Program-made: the position numbers and the translations under genes
Shown here: one piece after another, positions 22,025 through 34,200 of the stretch
How the letters are laid out: every line of letters starts with the position of its first letter
Position numbering within the stretch: position 1 is the first letter of the stretch
The notes under the pieces: generated by a model
What the model was told of the DNA's origin: nothing
The model's input: the letters and a program-made list of their open reading frames with translations, nothing else
Database searches by the model: none
DNA from: Yamagishiella unicocca
Lineage: Eukaryota; Chlorophyta; Chlorophyceae; Chlamydomonadales; Volvocaceae
Length of the DNA: 64,000 nt
Direction of reading: 5' to 3'
Assembly: GCA_003116995.1 (NCBI GenBank)
Contig: BDSL01000013.1
Location: 1 to 64,000 of the forward strand

Positions 22025-24058
22025 ATGAAAGCCCAGTTGCCAATGTCGCGGGGCTGCCGCCTACCTGGTGGCGTGCGGGCGCATGCCCGCGCACGCTCAA
22101 CAATGGTGTCGGCTGTCCTTCCTTCCAGCCGTGCTTCTGAGGCGTCCGGTCTTTCGCATGACGTCACAAGTGCATTGACTCGGCGGCAGATACTGCTGGG
22201 CTCGGCAGTTTTGGGCTCCGCTTTCTTCTCGACCGGTGGACAACAGAACGCGCTTGCCGCTGGGAACCAGGAAGTTGGAAACTATTTGCCCTCATACGGG
22301 GTGGATGACTTTGTAAGTGAGAGGACGGCGATATAAGAATGCATTGCCACCCCGACGTGACCAAACCCGAGCGCGAGTCCACCTGGGCACGTCCACGACG
22401 TCCACCTTTGTGACGGGAGAACTTAGCCGCATACCATCATCCAAACAGGTTCAAACCCCCTTGCGATATTGCGCAGGTGTTGTTTGTGCCGTCCATCTCG
22501 AAGACCCCGGCCCTGCGCGCTGGCACTGTCGACAACAGCTCACCGTACCGATTTGCGCTGCCGCCAAACTTCATTGAGCAGAAAGTTGCCAACATCCAGA
22601 GTGGCAACTACTGCCAGCCGCGATGTGACGAGCCATGGACGGGTGGGTGACGACAGCATGGTTGGGCGGGCGCAGTCCCCTAGGGCTCAATTGCTACAGG
22701 AGGGGGCGCCAAGCATGCTGATGGTATGCCAACATAGCGGCATCCTATCATCGGAATGGCGCACCAACATGACAATGCCAATGGACACTGGCTAATCCGT
22801 AGCAGATGGCGACCCAGCGCTAGCATCTTGGCTGTGAATCGAGGATGTTTTGCAGGTGGCCGTAAGACGGGTTTCGTTCCCTTTCTGTGACACTGCTGCA
22901 GAGGTAATCTTTGAAGGAACGCAGGGCGGTCGTATTGAGCTGATTGTGGCGCCGCTGCAAAAGTTGACGCCGCGGAAAAACATCAAGGTGGGCAGCTTGC
23001 TGTGCAGCCCGTCGAGTTGCACCTGATGCCCTTATGTCGCCAACTTGGCGCGTCTTATAACTTTTGCGAATCTCACGACCGGCTTGCCAAATCACTCGTT
23101 CGCTGCAGGTAGAAAATCTTGGCACCCCGGAGCAGCTGCTGGAGCGCGTTGGTAACTACATCACGGGTGCGTAAGGGGTTGAGGGCGGCCCTGACTGTCC
23201 TGGAAGGAACCTTGAGGTACCGATATGGAGACCCAACGCTGCCAGCGCGTGGTTAGGCCTACCTATTATGCGCCCGCCGGGTTGGTCGCTCTGGACGCAC
23301 TCTCTTGCACGCTGCGGCCCTGCAGGCACATACCTGGACGAGGACGCGCTGGTGGCTACCAGCACCCGTGTACAAGACGGGCTGACCTAGTAAGTGCTTG
23401 TGAACCGCCAGCGCACAGCCTGCCAGCCTCGGTTGCGACCTGGTGCCCCTCTAACTTGCCTCTCGGTGTATGTGGTACCACCGTACTGCTCGTGCGCAGC
23501 TACCTGTATGAGCTCAACGCGCCCTATGCAAAGGTTGGCGGCCACTCTTACACGGCTTGCACGGTCAAGGTGAGCAGAGGCGTGCGGCGAGCAGAAACGC
23601 CTCTTACCGGCACCTCGGCGTCGCACGGGTCTGTCGCTGCCCTTCTTCACGGCTGCGATATGCGCGGCGACGGCAGTGGTGTAACGCAGTCGTCAGCGAG
23701 GAGTGTATTAGAATGTGCATCAACAGCATATGCGCGACACAAGATATCATCATTCAAAAGTGCATCTCACTTTGCTTCTGTGCGTCGCGGAACAGTGGGT
23801 GAACAGCGGACAGCGGACATCTGCCACCGACGCTCCTCTGCCGGCACCACCTGCCTTATTCGTGCATAAGTGTGCACCTGCGCAAGCACCCGACCGCGCA
23901 CCCACGTATGTAGACGGAGGCTGCATTTGCGGCATGCCCATCCAAATGTGCTCCTACAGGGAGACTTGGCCTACCTTTTCGTTACCAGCGCAACTGAGAA
24001 GCAGTGGGGCAAGGTCGAGAGCCGCCTTCGCAAGGTGGTGGACAGCTTCCGCGCATGA
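22025..24058 (+). CDS. PPD6: Thylakoid-lumen PsbP-domain protein, PPD6-like
   Basis: Member of the PsbP-like family, soluble thylakoid-lumen proteins related to the oxygen-evolving-complex subunit PsbP; the role of PPD6 itself is poorly known. Seven exons join in frame: 22025-22312, 22477-22642, 22902-22987, 23109-23166, 23326-23389, 23500-23569 and 23960-24058, about 276 residues. Exon 1 is a bipartite transit peptide: an Arg/Ala/Ser-rich chloroplast part, then a twin-arginine lumen signal (TRRQILLGSAVLGSAF) ending near NALAAG, which implies Tat import. The mature part has YRFALPPNFIEQKV, then NYCQPRC with a closely spaced Cys pair, GGRIELIVAPLQKL, and the terminal GDLAYLFVTSATEKQW, typical of PsbP folds. 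PPD6 is the best guess because of the Cys residues; another PPD class is possible, but the PsbP fold is secure. Confidence 0.88.
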
Positions 24059-25470
24059 AGGGCAGGGGCTGCTTTGACGGAGGGGCACAGACATGGGGCC
24101 GGTTCCAGTAGCTATCAGCAACTGTGCGAAGGAACTGGCCGGACAATTTTGGCATCGCACATCCTCCGCAAGGGTTATTATGTGGCATATTTGCGCGTTT
24201 AGGTGTTGGCGGCTGTAGATGGGAGCAGTTACAACAGATATACAGCGTAGCGCAGGAACATGTACTCTCCAAAACTGTTGGCCATGCTGCGGAACAAGTG
24301 ACACAGAAGTATCGCAGAAGCCGGCGACATCTGAGTTGTGGGTAGGAGCCGATGGTCTATCGTAGGTTGCCCCTCGAGTCATTGGCAAGCCTGTGCAGGG
24401 CTGAGCTGAGGGTGAAGCAGCTGACGCTTACGTAGTGGGGCAATATTGCATCAGTCCACTACCTTCTCCGAGTAGAGACCGTGCATGAACGTGGCCTCCC
24501 TGGCCATACAACTTTGCAAGGCTACGAATGGTCTGGCGAGTGTGCCAGATGGGTGAGTGTGCGACTCTGCTGTTTTGTGCGTGCACTCTTCGGTGTTGCA
24601 ATGGTTCGTCCTCAGGTGACTGGAAGCGTGGGCACCACTGATCAGGTGACGCCTGCAAAGGCCGATATCGTCGGTTGTCACCGGTGCGCCGTTGGCAGCG
24701 TAAGACCACATTAACGACCATGCGCACCCAACAGTCGTAGTTGAGGCTTGAGCACCCCGCGCTGGTCATAGAAACCCTAGAACCATATCCTGCCGAGCCT
24801 GTTGCGCTGACAGCCAAGCCATCACAACACAAACGGGGCCCCCTCAGCACTGCACGAACCTGCGTAGAAGATGCAACTCGCGCCAATTTCGGTTCGTGTG
24901 TAAGGCAGATACAATGCTTTCTCCTATTACCGGTAATGCTTGGTTTCAGCTTGTACAGCAACGTGTCGCGCCAGCCGTTCATGCACGACCGCAGCGACAG
25001 CAAGGATTGCTGACCAAATTCCCCATCACCGAGAAGGGCAAAACCCCGACCCGAATCCACGCACTTAAGGCGTGATGCCTATACAAACGTATCGCGATGC
25101 CATGGAACGCCTGATTAAAACAGTAAGCGCCAACTGGTAGGCCTCCACTACTGTTTGGATGTAAACAGAACCTGGAATACCAAATCGCAACCCTCTGTAC
25201 CTGGACCCTAACGCGGGTAGGCTGCACAATACCGACAATCGAGGATGGTTTTGGGGTAGCTGAATAACCTGCCCCACTATGCTTCTATGCCAAGCCCCTC
25301 TCCAGGCGGCAGCCGCGTACGCATCCGTTGCGGAGGTTGTCCCAATTCCAATGACGTCCTAGGGTTGCGTACACCGCCGCGGAGGACTCACGCAACCCAG
25401 CCTGCCCTGCCCTGAGCTTGGCCGTAATCGCTGGCTACCGTACACAACGCCTGCGGCGATCACCGCGTAC
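24059..25470. other. Intergenic between convergent genes, nothing recognised
   Basis: 1.4 kb between the PsbP-domain gene (plus) and the Elongin-like gene (minus). A 210-codon minus frame (24428-25060) exists but has no family resemblance and mixed composition; I treat it as chance or an old repeat. A TGTAA occurs on plus at about 24898, rather far from the 24058 stop. Confidence 0.5.
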
Positions 25471-28019
25471 CTACAGGTCGTCATTTGGGCCTGTGGGGCG
25501 TGAGGCCCCGCCGCCCGCCCTGGCTGCCTTGCCTCCTGGCCGCGGTGATGCTCCTGGCGCCGCCACCGTCCGCTGGTGCGGTACGGTATCAGCTGGAGGC
25601 AACGTCGTAAGTGGCCGAGCACTGGGCACGACAAACTTGCTTTGCCCAGACGAAGACTGCGGTGGCGGCTGGCGCGGAAACATGACCCGTGGGTCGGGCC
25701 GAGAAGAACTGGGGCCTCCCGATGCACCCGTCACCTTGCTTTGGGGCTGCGTACACGGCGCGCCGTCAGCCTGTCGCTTGCTTCCCGCGAGAGCTGGGCT
25801 CGAACAGTGTCTACCTGCTGCACGTGATGCAGCGGCCGCCGCTGCAGGGGAGGCGTCCGTGGCACGAGCCGCTGCCGCCGCAGCAACAGCCGCCATACGC
25901 GCAGCTGCCAAGGGCGGCTGCGCTTCAACATGCAGGCCTCGACTGCCGCCTACGTTCGTGGTGCCTAGCTGTCCACCAGTAGCCTTGGCCAGAAGCTTCG
26001 CACCCGCCAGGCTGCTGCTGTGGCCCAGGGCCGCGCTTGACACGGGCGCAGGCCTGATGACGCGTACAGTTGTGGCCGGCTTCGCTCCGGAACCAGCCTT
26101 CATAAGCCCCAAGTCCTTTAGCAGCTTCATCTGGGCCCCGGGCTTGGCCATCAGCGAGCTGCGCGAGTCGGCACGTGGCTTGTGCAAGAAGGCAGAGGTG
26201 GAGGGCTGGAGCTGGCCCCGGCTGGTTCCAGTGGTGCACCGCTGGCGCTTGGAAGGCACCAACTTGTCAATCATCTGCGAAACGTTTTATGAGCCGCAGG
26301 GTAGGATGTGTTTGGAAACGCGCAAGGCCACATGCAAGGCAGCGCACAATCACGTCACCAGCGGCATGACCAGTCGAGTGTCGACGTACGACCACGCACC
26401 TTGGCCATGCGGCTCTCCTTGAGCTCCTGCGCTTGCTGGTACGCTGCAGCGATGCGCTCCTTGGCAGCTGCCGCACGTTCGTTCAGCTCCTCCTTACGCT
26501 GGGTGTAGAGTGCCCGGTAGTCACCTACCATGGAGCAGACGTGCAAGAGCCTGAGCGGACGGAGAGCCCGATTGCGTCACCAGGCGCTAGTCCGTACCCT
26601 CCCGTCGGTCAAGGGCGGCCCAAGTGGACCAAGGCGGGGCAGGCCACACAAGACCCCGCCAATGTGCCCAGGCCCCCCAATCCTGAGCCGAAGCTCAACG
26701 GAACGGCCCGGTGCATACACAGCAATAACCCCCCGGTGCCATTGTAAGGGTCCACACGGCGCAATCACGGTACGAATACAAACCTTGTCTACTGACAGCG
26801 CTTCCAGCCCCGCCCTAGTATCCGCACCGAGGAGCAAGCATCTCACACCGGGGAAGCAAGCACCTCATGCAGGGGGAGTAAGCATCTCACCCGGCGGGTC
26901 GACCATGCCGCGTGGAGGCGTGTAGTCAACGGGCTCAGGGCTTTCCAGTGGCGTCACCTGGGCCATTGGCCGCCATGAGTCGCGTGCGCACGAGGACCAC
27001 ACAGGGTGTCAGGGTCACACGGGGTGTCAGGGTCACACGGGGCGGGTCGCCGGTACTTGTTCCAGCGCAGTACAGCAGACCGTGTCACACACATCCTGCA
27101 ACTCGGGTACCGTAGTGGGCACACCGGCTGCGATTGCCGCAACGTGCTCGACGGCGTGGGGCCGCACGTGACCCAGGTAGCTGGCTCCTGGGGACGGCGC
27201 TGTGCGGCGGTCGCCCGTCCATCTCGAAGCCAGCAGAGTGCGGACAATGAAACACATTGCAGCCCGATGTACCAGGAGCTGGATGCGACCCCGAGAACCC
27301 AGGCGAGGGCATGCAGGGGCAGCCACCTGGTTCCCGCACAGGAACGGGTGCTGTGCGTTACCGGTAACTGTCACCAGGTAGGTAACCTCACCGGCAGCGA
27401 GGTCGCCCCCAGTTCAGTCGTCAGGAGCCGCTTCCACAGGTGCCACGTGTACCATTCGAGGTTTCGGCCGCTCCCGCTTCTGCGGAAGCCACACGTTATG
27501 TGAACACGATAAGGATAAAGTTAAGCAAAACGGGATGCTGTTTACAAACTCCCGGGGGTTCTAGGGATTACGGTATGTGCGCAAAGTTTTGTGTAGGGCA
27601 TTGCCCCTCTCCCACCCTGGAGTGAGACCTGTGGCCCCGGAGCGGAAACGGATATCGCCAAGGCGCACACCTGACATCCGCACAACACAATGGTGGCAGT
27701 GCCACTCACAGCGTTTCGTCCTCGATACTGGCCAACTGCTCCGTGCTGCAGTGCCATGCTATCGCTCGTACGGACTCGCAATCCATAAAACCCACATCGC
27801 CTGCGGCGTGACCCACGGCTGTCAGGGCGTACTGGCATTTCGGTCTCCGGAATAGGAGGGGACGTGTCGGCAACGCACGGGCTGAACCCTTAACCTAAAG
27901 ACCTTACCAAGGTACTGGCGATACCGTATAAGTGTGTTCACGCACACCTCGCGCAATGAGGGTATCTGTATTCGCCGGGTGGGAGCGGCAGGAGCCGACG
28001 CTCCATCGTCGGCCTCCAT
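25471..28019 (-). CDS. Probable Elongin A (RNA polymerase II elongation factor SIII subunit A)
   Basis: Elongin A stimulates Pol II elongation and serves as a substrate receptor in cullin ligases. Exon 1 (27908-28019) starts with ATG and reads IPSLREVCVNTLIRYRQYLG, placed like the N-terminal helix of the Elongin A domain. Exon 2 (from 27187, after CCCCAG) continues in phase with LGHVRPHAVEHVAAIAAG. A later exon (about 26405-26530) reads DYRALYTQRKEELNERAAAA and ends at KESRMAK before a GTGCGT donor. The next exon (25471-26274) continues MIDKLVPSKRQR, matching the 'W-R-x-x-Y ... AKM ... K' region that ends the animal Elongin A domain, then a long Ala/Ser/Pro-rich tail. The exon(s) covering the middle of the domain (about 26550-27080) were not found. 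The assignment rests on pattern only; another helical nuclear protein is possible. Confidence 0.5.
27005..27042. repeat. Two 18-bp copies of GGTGTCAGGGTCACACGG
   Basis: Two tandem 18-bp units, each with a small internal inverted repeat (GTGT/ACAC). They sit in a probable intron of the Elongin-like gene. Confidence 0.8.
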
Positions 28020-28489
28020 TACGTTTCAATGCCAGGACTAAGCTGCAGTCATATAAGGCGAAAGTTAAAGTTGGAATGGAAGAAGCCAGATGCAAATGTC
28101 TTGGGCAAAGTGGAAAGATATCTGCCAGCACAGAACGAGGCGAGCACCGCAGATGCCTTCTAGTTACAGGTAGTGAATATCAATAGGGCTCTTAGTTACA
28201 TACGGGGTTTATGCAAGGAATATAGTCCAGGCTAATGCGACCGAGCTCCGAAACTACGCGCTTCCGTTGCAAAACAAACGCTTTGTGCCGCCTATCGAGA
28301 GCCTCGAAATATTGCAACCTCCAAGATCAATGCCTTATTGACGTCCACCTGGCACGGTGGCCGCGACCCGTAGTGCGCACCAGCATTCGCTGCAAAAGCA
28401 GATCGCCGACAGTGTCGACACATAAATGCTTAGTTTATAACGTGAGCGGATACGTTTTTGCAGAATCTGTCCTCTAGACCATGCATGGT

Positions 28490-29430
28490 TGTCATACACC
28501 AAAGCACGACAGGATGCCCGGCTTCAGGGAAGACTTTTCGTCCATCATGCTTCCGTTCTGTATGAAGCCTTCCATCGCGTCATTATTGTTCCCAATGGGC
28601 GCACCTGCAACCCCGTCAACCTGTGGTGCCAACGTTGCATGCACAGTTGCTGTTGCTATGGCCCCCGACATCGCTTCTTCTATATCCGTCAAGATGGCGC
28701 CTTGCGCTCCCGCAGACAACGAGTCCGCGTCTCTGGGGATTTCGCCATTGGGCGGTAGGTGTGTTCGACGCCTGCACGTCGGCAGGGTCCCCGAGTGCAT
28801 TTACTTCCTGCTGCTGCTGCTGCTGCGCGCCCTGGTCCGATGCGGCCGCTGCCGATCCTGGGGCAAAGGAGGACCACGGGCCCGTGGATGCTATGGCTGA
28901 CGCCATCTCATCCGTTGCTTGGTCACTGCTTATGGCGGCATCATCGCCGGTAGCCAATGCTGGGGCAACACAGTCTGCGTCTTGCGGCACAGGTGCCAGG
29001 GGTTCTCCGTTGGTCCGGTACACACCGCTGCTATTGCTACGGCTTGCCTGGGATAGTCTGCCGTATGGAAAGCGCTGCACTGCCGCCGCCTGGTGCACCT
29101 CCCGGGGCGTGGTGGGACGGCAGCGCTGTGTCATCATCGCCATCCGTTGCTGCCATCATACCACATTGCGAGAGCAGCGTGTCTGTTGCATCGTTTAGAA
29201 CTTGGATAGCCGCCTGAATCCCGCTATATTGTCACCTGTTTGGCCAGTGCACGAACAGCGGCTGTGCGGAGTGTAAAAAGAGCGGCAGCGCTGGCTGAGG
29301 CACATGTTGCGGCATCCGCCATGGACGCTGGCATTTGGAAGATCCGTTGAGCGCCCGAGATATGCAGCTGCGTGACGGAGGATGCTAGAGACATTGTATG
29401 TGACACTGATAGGGGAATGCAGGTGCCCAC
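28490..29430 (-). CDS. Possible gene, unrecognised
   Basis: Several minus-strand segments look protein-like: RTAAVRALAKQ (to 29236), AAIQVLNDATDTLLSQCGMM (from about 29214), an acidic Gln/Ala/Ser-rich stretch (about 28760-29010, with EMASAIAS and a Gln run), and a C-terminal frame ending at 28492 (LTDIEEAMSGAIATATVHAT ... ILSCFGV, stop). The first two join smoothly in phase if a 22-base GT...AG segment (29215-29236) is removed. I do not recognise the family, and the exon chain is incomplete. Amphipathic helices suggest a small coiled or helical adaptor. Confidence 0.35.
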
Positions 29431-30600
29431 GGGTGCTGAGGCGCCTTATATTGCAGGGCAGCGCTGTTGCCTGAGTCAAGCTGGAGTTAACCAGCGGTAC
29501 GTCAAGACTGCAAGATATCAACTACACAACACGACACCGCGTTTAGCATCCACGGTTGCGAAAATACAACAGCAACCAACTGAAAGACTCAATACATCCG
29601 GAAGACCCGCAACACCGAAAATGCCACAAATCCGCTTCCTAAAATTTTATCTTGTTGAAGTTCCCGTTACATCAAGAACCTCAGGGGTTCGATTACGTCG
29701 CTCTCGGCTTTGGATGAAGAGACTTGACACGCGCGCGACTGACAGGGCAGAAGCGACTATAATAACACCAGTTAGCAACGTCACTGTGTAAGCAAGCGTC
29801 CCGAAGACAGGTGCGAGGCGATGTTTCAATACCAGTAGGCAGCATTTCGACAAGTTAGCGCAAGGATTGGGTCAACAAGTTATTCTCCTTGTATTTTATA
29901 GCCAGGAATTTCCTAGCACGGCACCGCACGGTCTGTTCTGCACCGCACCGGCATGTGAGAGGTAAAGACGCAAAGCGACGCCCTCCATGCTTTAGACCTA
30001 CGAGTAATCACAGGATTCAAGTATACGTCTCTCGAATTTACCCCGGTCGTCAGGCTGCGAGGATGATATGTCGCCATCGTGTAGTTATTGGGTAATGGAA
30101 ACTGCGGTAACGAACATGGCGTTCAGCCGTCTGCTGGGCCTTAGCCAACGCAGTGAACTTGATGTGGTAAATCGTCGAATGCACGCATCGTTGCGTCCCA
30201 ATAACCTTTTAGTGCGCGGAAAGCTTTCAACCCAGACGGTTACGTACAGCAACGTCCGGAAATGGTGGAGTGTGAAAGGCGCTGGACGTGCTGGACGGCT
30301 CTGGCCTCGTATGGCATAACCCTGGCCGCACTCCTCAGTGATGTGGTGAAAACTGCAGGGAGCGCGTTGCGTCGTGACTAGGTACAGCTAATCCGCGACG
30401 ACCCCTGCTCCAGGAGCCGCCCGACACATAAGAGTCGGGGCAACGGGCGCGTGGGTGCATTTCATTGTGGATTATCTTAATCCCAAAATACGCGAAGCAG
30501 GGAGAACCCTAGGTGCCACTAATATCCGATAACGTTGCCTAAAGACTTATGATAGATTAAAAGGGAGACTCGACCAGACAAAGTGCCGCTGCCCTACGGC
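29431..30600. other. No recognised gene
   Basis: Short frames on both strands with no family resemblance, and moderate base composition. Nothing supportable as coding, RNA or repeat. Confidence 0.5.
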
Positions 30601-30607
30601 AAGACAA

Positions 30608-31126
30608 TTGTTCCCTAGTGCAAGGCACGGCTTGCGAATCAGTGCACCAGGGCTGTCGCTGCACAAGCTCCTCTGGTTCCCTGCGCCTCCGACCCCCTGC
30701 GCCGGACCGCGCTGCCAGCATCCACCTCCCTGCTTGTTGTCCACAGAGGGTTTCGTCGCTCAGCGGTGCGTCCCACCCACGCCTACACGCACCTCGCCGG
30801 CAAAACACACGGTACCAGAACTATCAGGAGCAAAGGCCGCAGTGGCTTCAGGGGGAATACGGCAATCCAACCGTGCGTGGGTGGACGGCGCTTGGCAGGC
30901 CGTGGCAGTGAAGCGCCTGCACAAGGTGTGCCCGTGTCTGTCGGTCCTCATGGTTCTCCTGGCAGCGGCCACCGCGAGGACCGGCATCCGTGAGCACGAG
31001 AGCGACCAACTGCGCCAAGCGGTGTTGTCGCCGCCGCAAACCGTTCCGTGGCTGCATCATCTTGCCGCGCTACCCGGGAGACCCGGCACCCAGCCGTTGG
31101 CTACATCTCCAAGGAAGATCCGATAG
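30608..31126 (+). CDS. Doubtful ORF, unrecognised
   Basis: A 172-codon plus-strand frame. The part from about 30880 has a hydrophobic stretch (CPCLSVLMVLLAAATA) followed by a charged segment and could be a signal-anchor protein, but no family is recognisable. The overlapping frames look no better or worse. It ends about 100 bp before the 3' end of the convergent L-domain gene. Chance ORF is equally likely. Confidence 0.2.
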   Translation: MFPSARHGLRISAPGLSLHKLLWFPAPPTPCAGPRCQHPPPCLLSTEGFVAQRCVPPTPTRTSPAKHTVPELSGAKAAVASGGIRQSNRAWVDGAWQAVAVKRLHKVCPCLSVLMVLLAAATARTGIREHESDQLRQAVLSPPQTVPWLHHLAALPGRPGTQPLATSPRKIR

Positions 31127-31231
31127 TCCGGAACGGCACATGCCCTCTATTGTGTTAATACGCTGAACGCCTGTCTGTCTGCGCAGCACGCAGCTACCGT
31201 ACTCGACACGTCAGCGGTCAGCCCTCCCATT

Positions 31232-34200
31232 TCACTTTTTCTGGGCCGCCTCTGCCGACGAGCCGCCGCCTCCACCGCTTGACTTTGCCCGCAGCGCCGC
31301 CGCCTCCCCCTCGGGGACCGCACCCCGCACCACCACGTCGCCCTTGACGCGCTGCAGCGTCGCTGGAAGGCGGCCCAGCGAGCGCAGGACGGGGTTGTCC
31401 TGGACAGTTATGCCACCTATGCCTTCCGTTGGGGGCCGTTGAGGGGCCGGGGGGCGTGGGGGGCGGGTGGAGAGGAAACCCATGGGGGTTGGGGTGGGGG
31501 AGGAATTCGCGGAGACTTCTTAACAGGTTGAACCAATGAAGGGTAAATGACGAGTACCGCATGCATGGTCCGGTAGGACCGACGCTGCCAGCTCTGCGCA
31601 GCCGTGTGCCCTGCTGGACCTGGCTCGCAGGGAAGCCGCCGATCAGCTCCTGCAACGCAAAGCGCGCATGTACGGCAATGCCGCCACCCCGCAGCCGCCA
31701 GTCCCGCCACCCACCGATGCGCTGCAGGCTGCCGTCCAGATCAGCGAGGGAGGTCAGCTGCCAGTTGCTGACCACCACCAGCTTCTCCCCCACCTCCACC
31801 AGGGCGCCCAGACCCGCCAGCGACTTGAGGCCGGGGTTGTCACTGATGGAGAGCACCGAGCCCACGCGGGTGACGGCACCTTCCGGGGGACAGGGAAGGC
31901 GCGGGGGGAGGTAAGGAGGATGTCCGTCGCGGGGGGTATTACATCCGCGAATCCACGGCCGACAAACCGAGAAGAGCGATGAAGATGGTGGTCCAGTGGG
32001 GGATACAAGGAAAACCCGTCCAGGGGGGTAGGGAGGGGAGTACGAGAAGCCGACACCGGCGTGGCTGGGTGGGGACCGAACGGCCGCACGTCGATTAGCC
32101 TCCCCGTGCGCCAGGGCGGGTACGACGATACGACGGTACGACGTGCAGGCCTAGCCTTGATGCAGATTGGCATTTCACTGGAGGGGGAGGGATGGTACAG
32201 GACGTGGCGATCCCATACGCCATCAAAGCTGGAAGACGTGGTCGGAGGCTGCCGGTGCGGCCGTCCATGCCCCCCCCCGCCGCAGCTCCTCCCACTCCTC
32301 CGCCTCCGTCACCCCTCTCACCGAGACCCGTCAGGTCCCTCAGTCCGCCGCAGCTGGAGATGACCAGGTTGAGGCCGGTGGTCTTGAGGCGGGCCAGGGG
32401 CGCCAGCGAGGTGAGCGCCGGGTTACCGGTGAGCATGAGGTCGGAGGGGACCCGGGTGATTCGGGACAGACCCGACAGGTCGGACAGCACGTCGTTCCAC
32501 AGCACCGCAATGGACTTGCCTGCAGCAGGCGAGTGGCGGGGGCGGGGGGAGCACGTCTGTGAGGAAGGAGGAACCTTGGGCAGCTGAGAGCTGGGCAGAG
32601 GCCGCAGGCAGGCATGGTAGCGGTTAGAACATTAGATACTCGGTAACCGAGGCGGCAGCAGGCAGGCGGGCAGGCAGGCAGGTGTTGCGCGGGAGCTTTT
32701 TTTAAACCCCCCATTCCCCCACCCGCCCCCGGGCCCCCCAGCAGGCCAGACATGAGTTAAGGTCCCGCGGCGGTGTCGCCCGCCCTCCCTGCCCTCCCTC
32801 TGCCTCCCTCCCGGCTCCCGCCTTGCCTCCTGCCCCGCCTCCCCCCCTGCCTCCTCCCCCTGCCTCCCCCCCGCCTCCCCCCCGCCTCCCCCCTGCCTCC
32901 CCCCCCTGCCTCCCCCCCCTGCCCTCCCACCTGCCTCCCCCCCCTGCCCTCCCCCCTCCCTCCCCCCCCTGCCTCCCTCCCTCCCCCCCTGCCTCCCTCC
33001 CTCCCCCCTGCCTTCCTCCCAACGAACGCACCGACTCGCGACAGAGACGCCAGGCCAGCCGTGGACACCAGCTGGCCGCACATCTTGATCACCAGCTCGC
33101 CGTACACCGTTTCCAGCGCCGCCAGCCCGTCCAGGCTCTGCAGCGCGGGCAGCTCCTGCAGGTGCAGGTTCCAGCCGATGCTGCGAGTGGCCTGGGAAGA
33201 CCGGCGGGGAAGACCGGCGGGGAAGACCGGCGGGGAAGACCGGGCGGGAAACCCGGGGGGTGGCGTGAAAACCGTTGACCCGAGGGGGGGAGGAACGGGG
33301 GGGCCGTACCGGGAGCACACCAGGGGGGTGCCGCCATGCGGAGTTAGGGGCAACCGTTACAGGTGGGTGGTGGAAGGGAGCGCTGCTGTGCATTGGGCCT
33401 ACGGTACGGGTAGGGTACGGGGTATATTGGTACTGCGGTACTGCGGTACAAATACGCAGGTGTCTACTGGCTTGCGTGGCCGTACCGCGGCGCTCCCATC
33501 TGCAGGTGACAGCCGCAGCGGAAGGTGGGCAGCCGTGACGAGCACCCGCCATCACTCGCCCCGCCACCTCGCCCCCACCCCCGTACGTCTCAAAACTTCT
33601 GTTTTAAACGGTTTTTTCGGACATCCACGGGTTTCCCTCGAACACCCCCGTACGTCGCGACCAACAGATCTCCCACCGCCACCGCCACCCCACACCACCC
33701 CACACCACCCCGCGTACGTACCTTGAACCCCGACAGGTCGCGGAGCTCCTTGTTGGCCCGGAGGTACACGTCGGAGAACACGGAGGTGAGAGGGCCCAGG
33801 CCGCGAGTGGACTCCAGGGAGGGGCAGTAGACGATGTTGACGTCGCCGCGGACAGAAGCCAGGCTGCCCAGACCCGTCAGGTCGCGCAGGCGCGCCAGGA
33901 ACACCAGATGGAGCCCACCCACGTACTGCGAGTACGACAATCGTACGGCGAGTGTACGACAAAGCGATGCGGTGCACGGGCGGCCGGCGTAGAGTCAACG
34001 GCAGGCCGATGCATCGTACAAGGCAGCCAGCCCCATGCGCTGATTGGGTTGCGGGAAAGTCGTGCGGTGCCCCCCGGTGCTCGCAATCAATACGTGCAGT
34101 GCAAGAAGGGCGTCAAGCTACCCCACTCAAACAACACGTCATGCGGTGGGCCGCAGCTGTCGTACGGATGTCGTGCAGGTCGGGGCACCTTAAGGTTCTC

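Noticed and set aside
24428..25060. 210-codon minus ORF
   Set aside because: No family resemblance, no splice partner and mixed composition; likely chance or an old repeat.
25418..26422. 334-codon plus ORF opposite the Elongin-like exon
   Set aside because: It is the antisense shadow of the minus-strand exon, which has splice-consistent borders and a family match.
32773..33726. 317-codon Pro/Leu-rich plus ORF
   Set aside because: It crosses the polypyrimidine tract and exons of the minus-strand L-domain gene; composition artefact.
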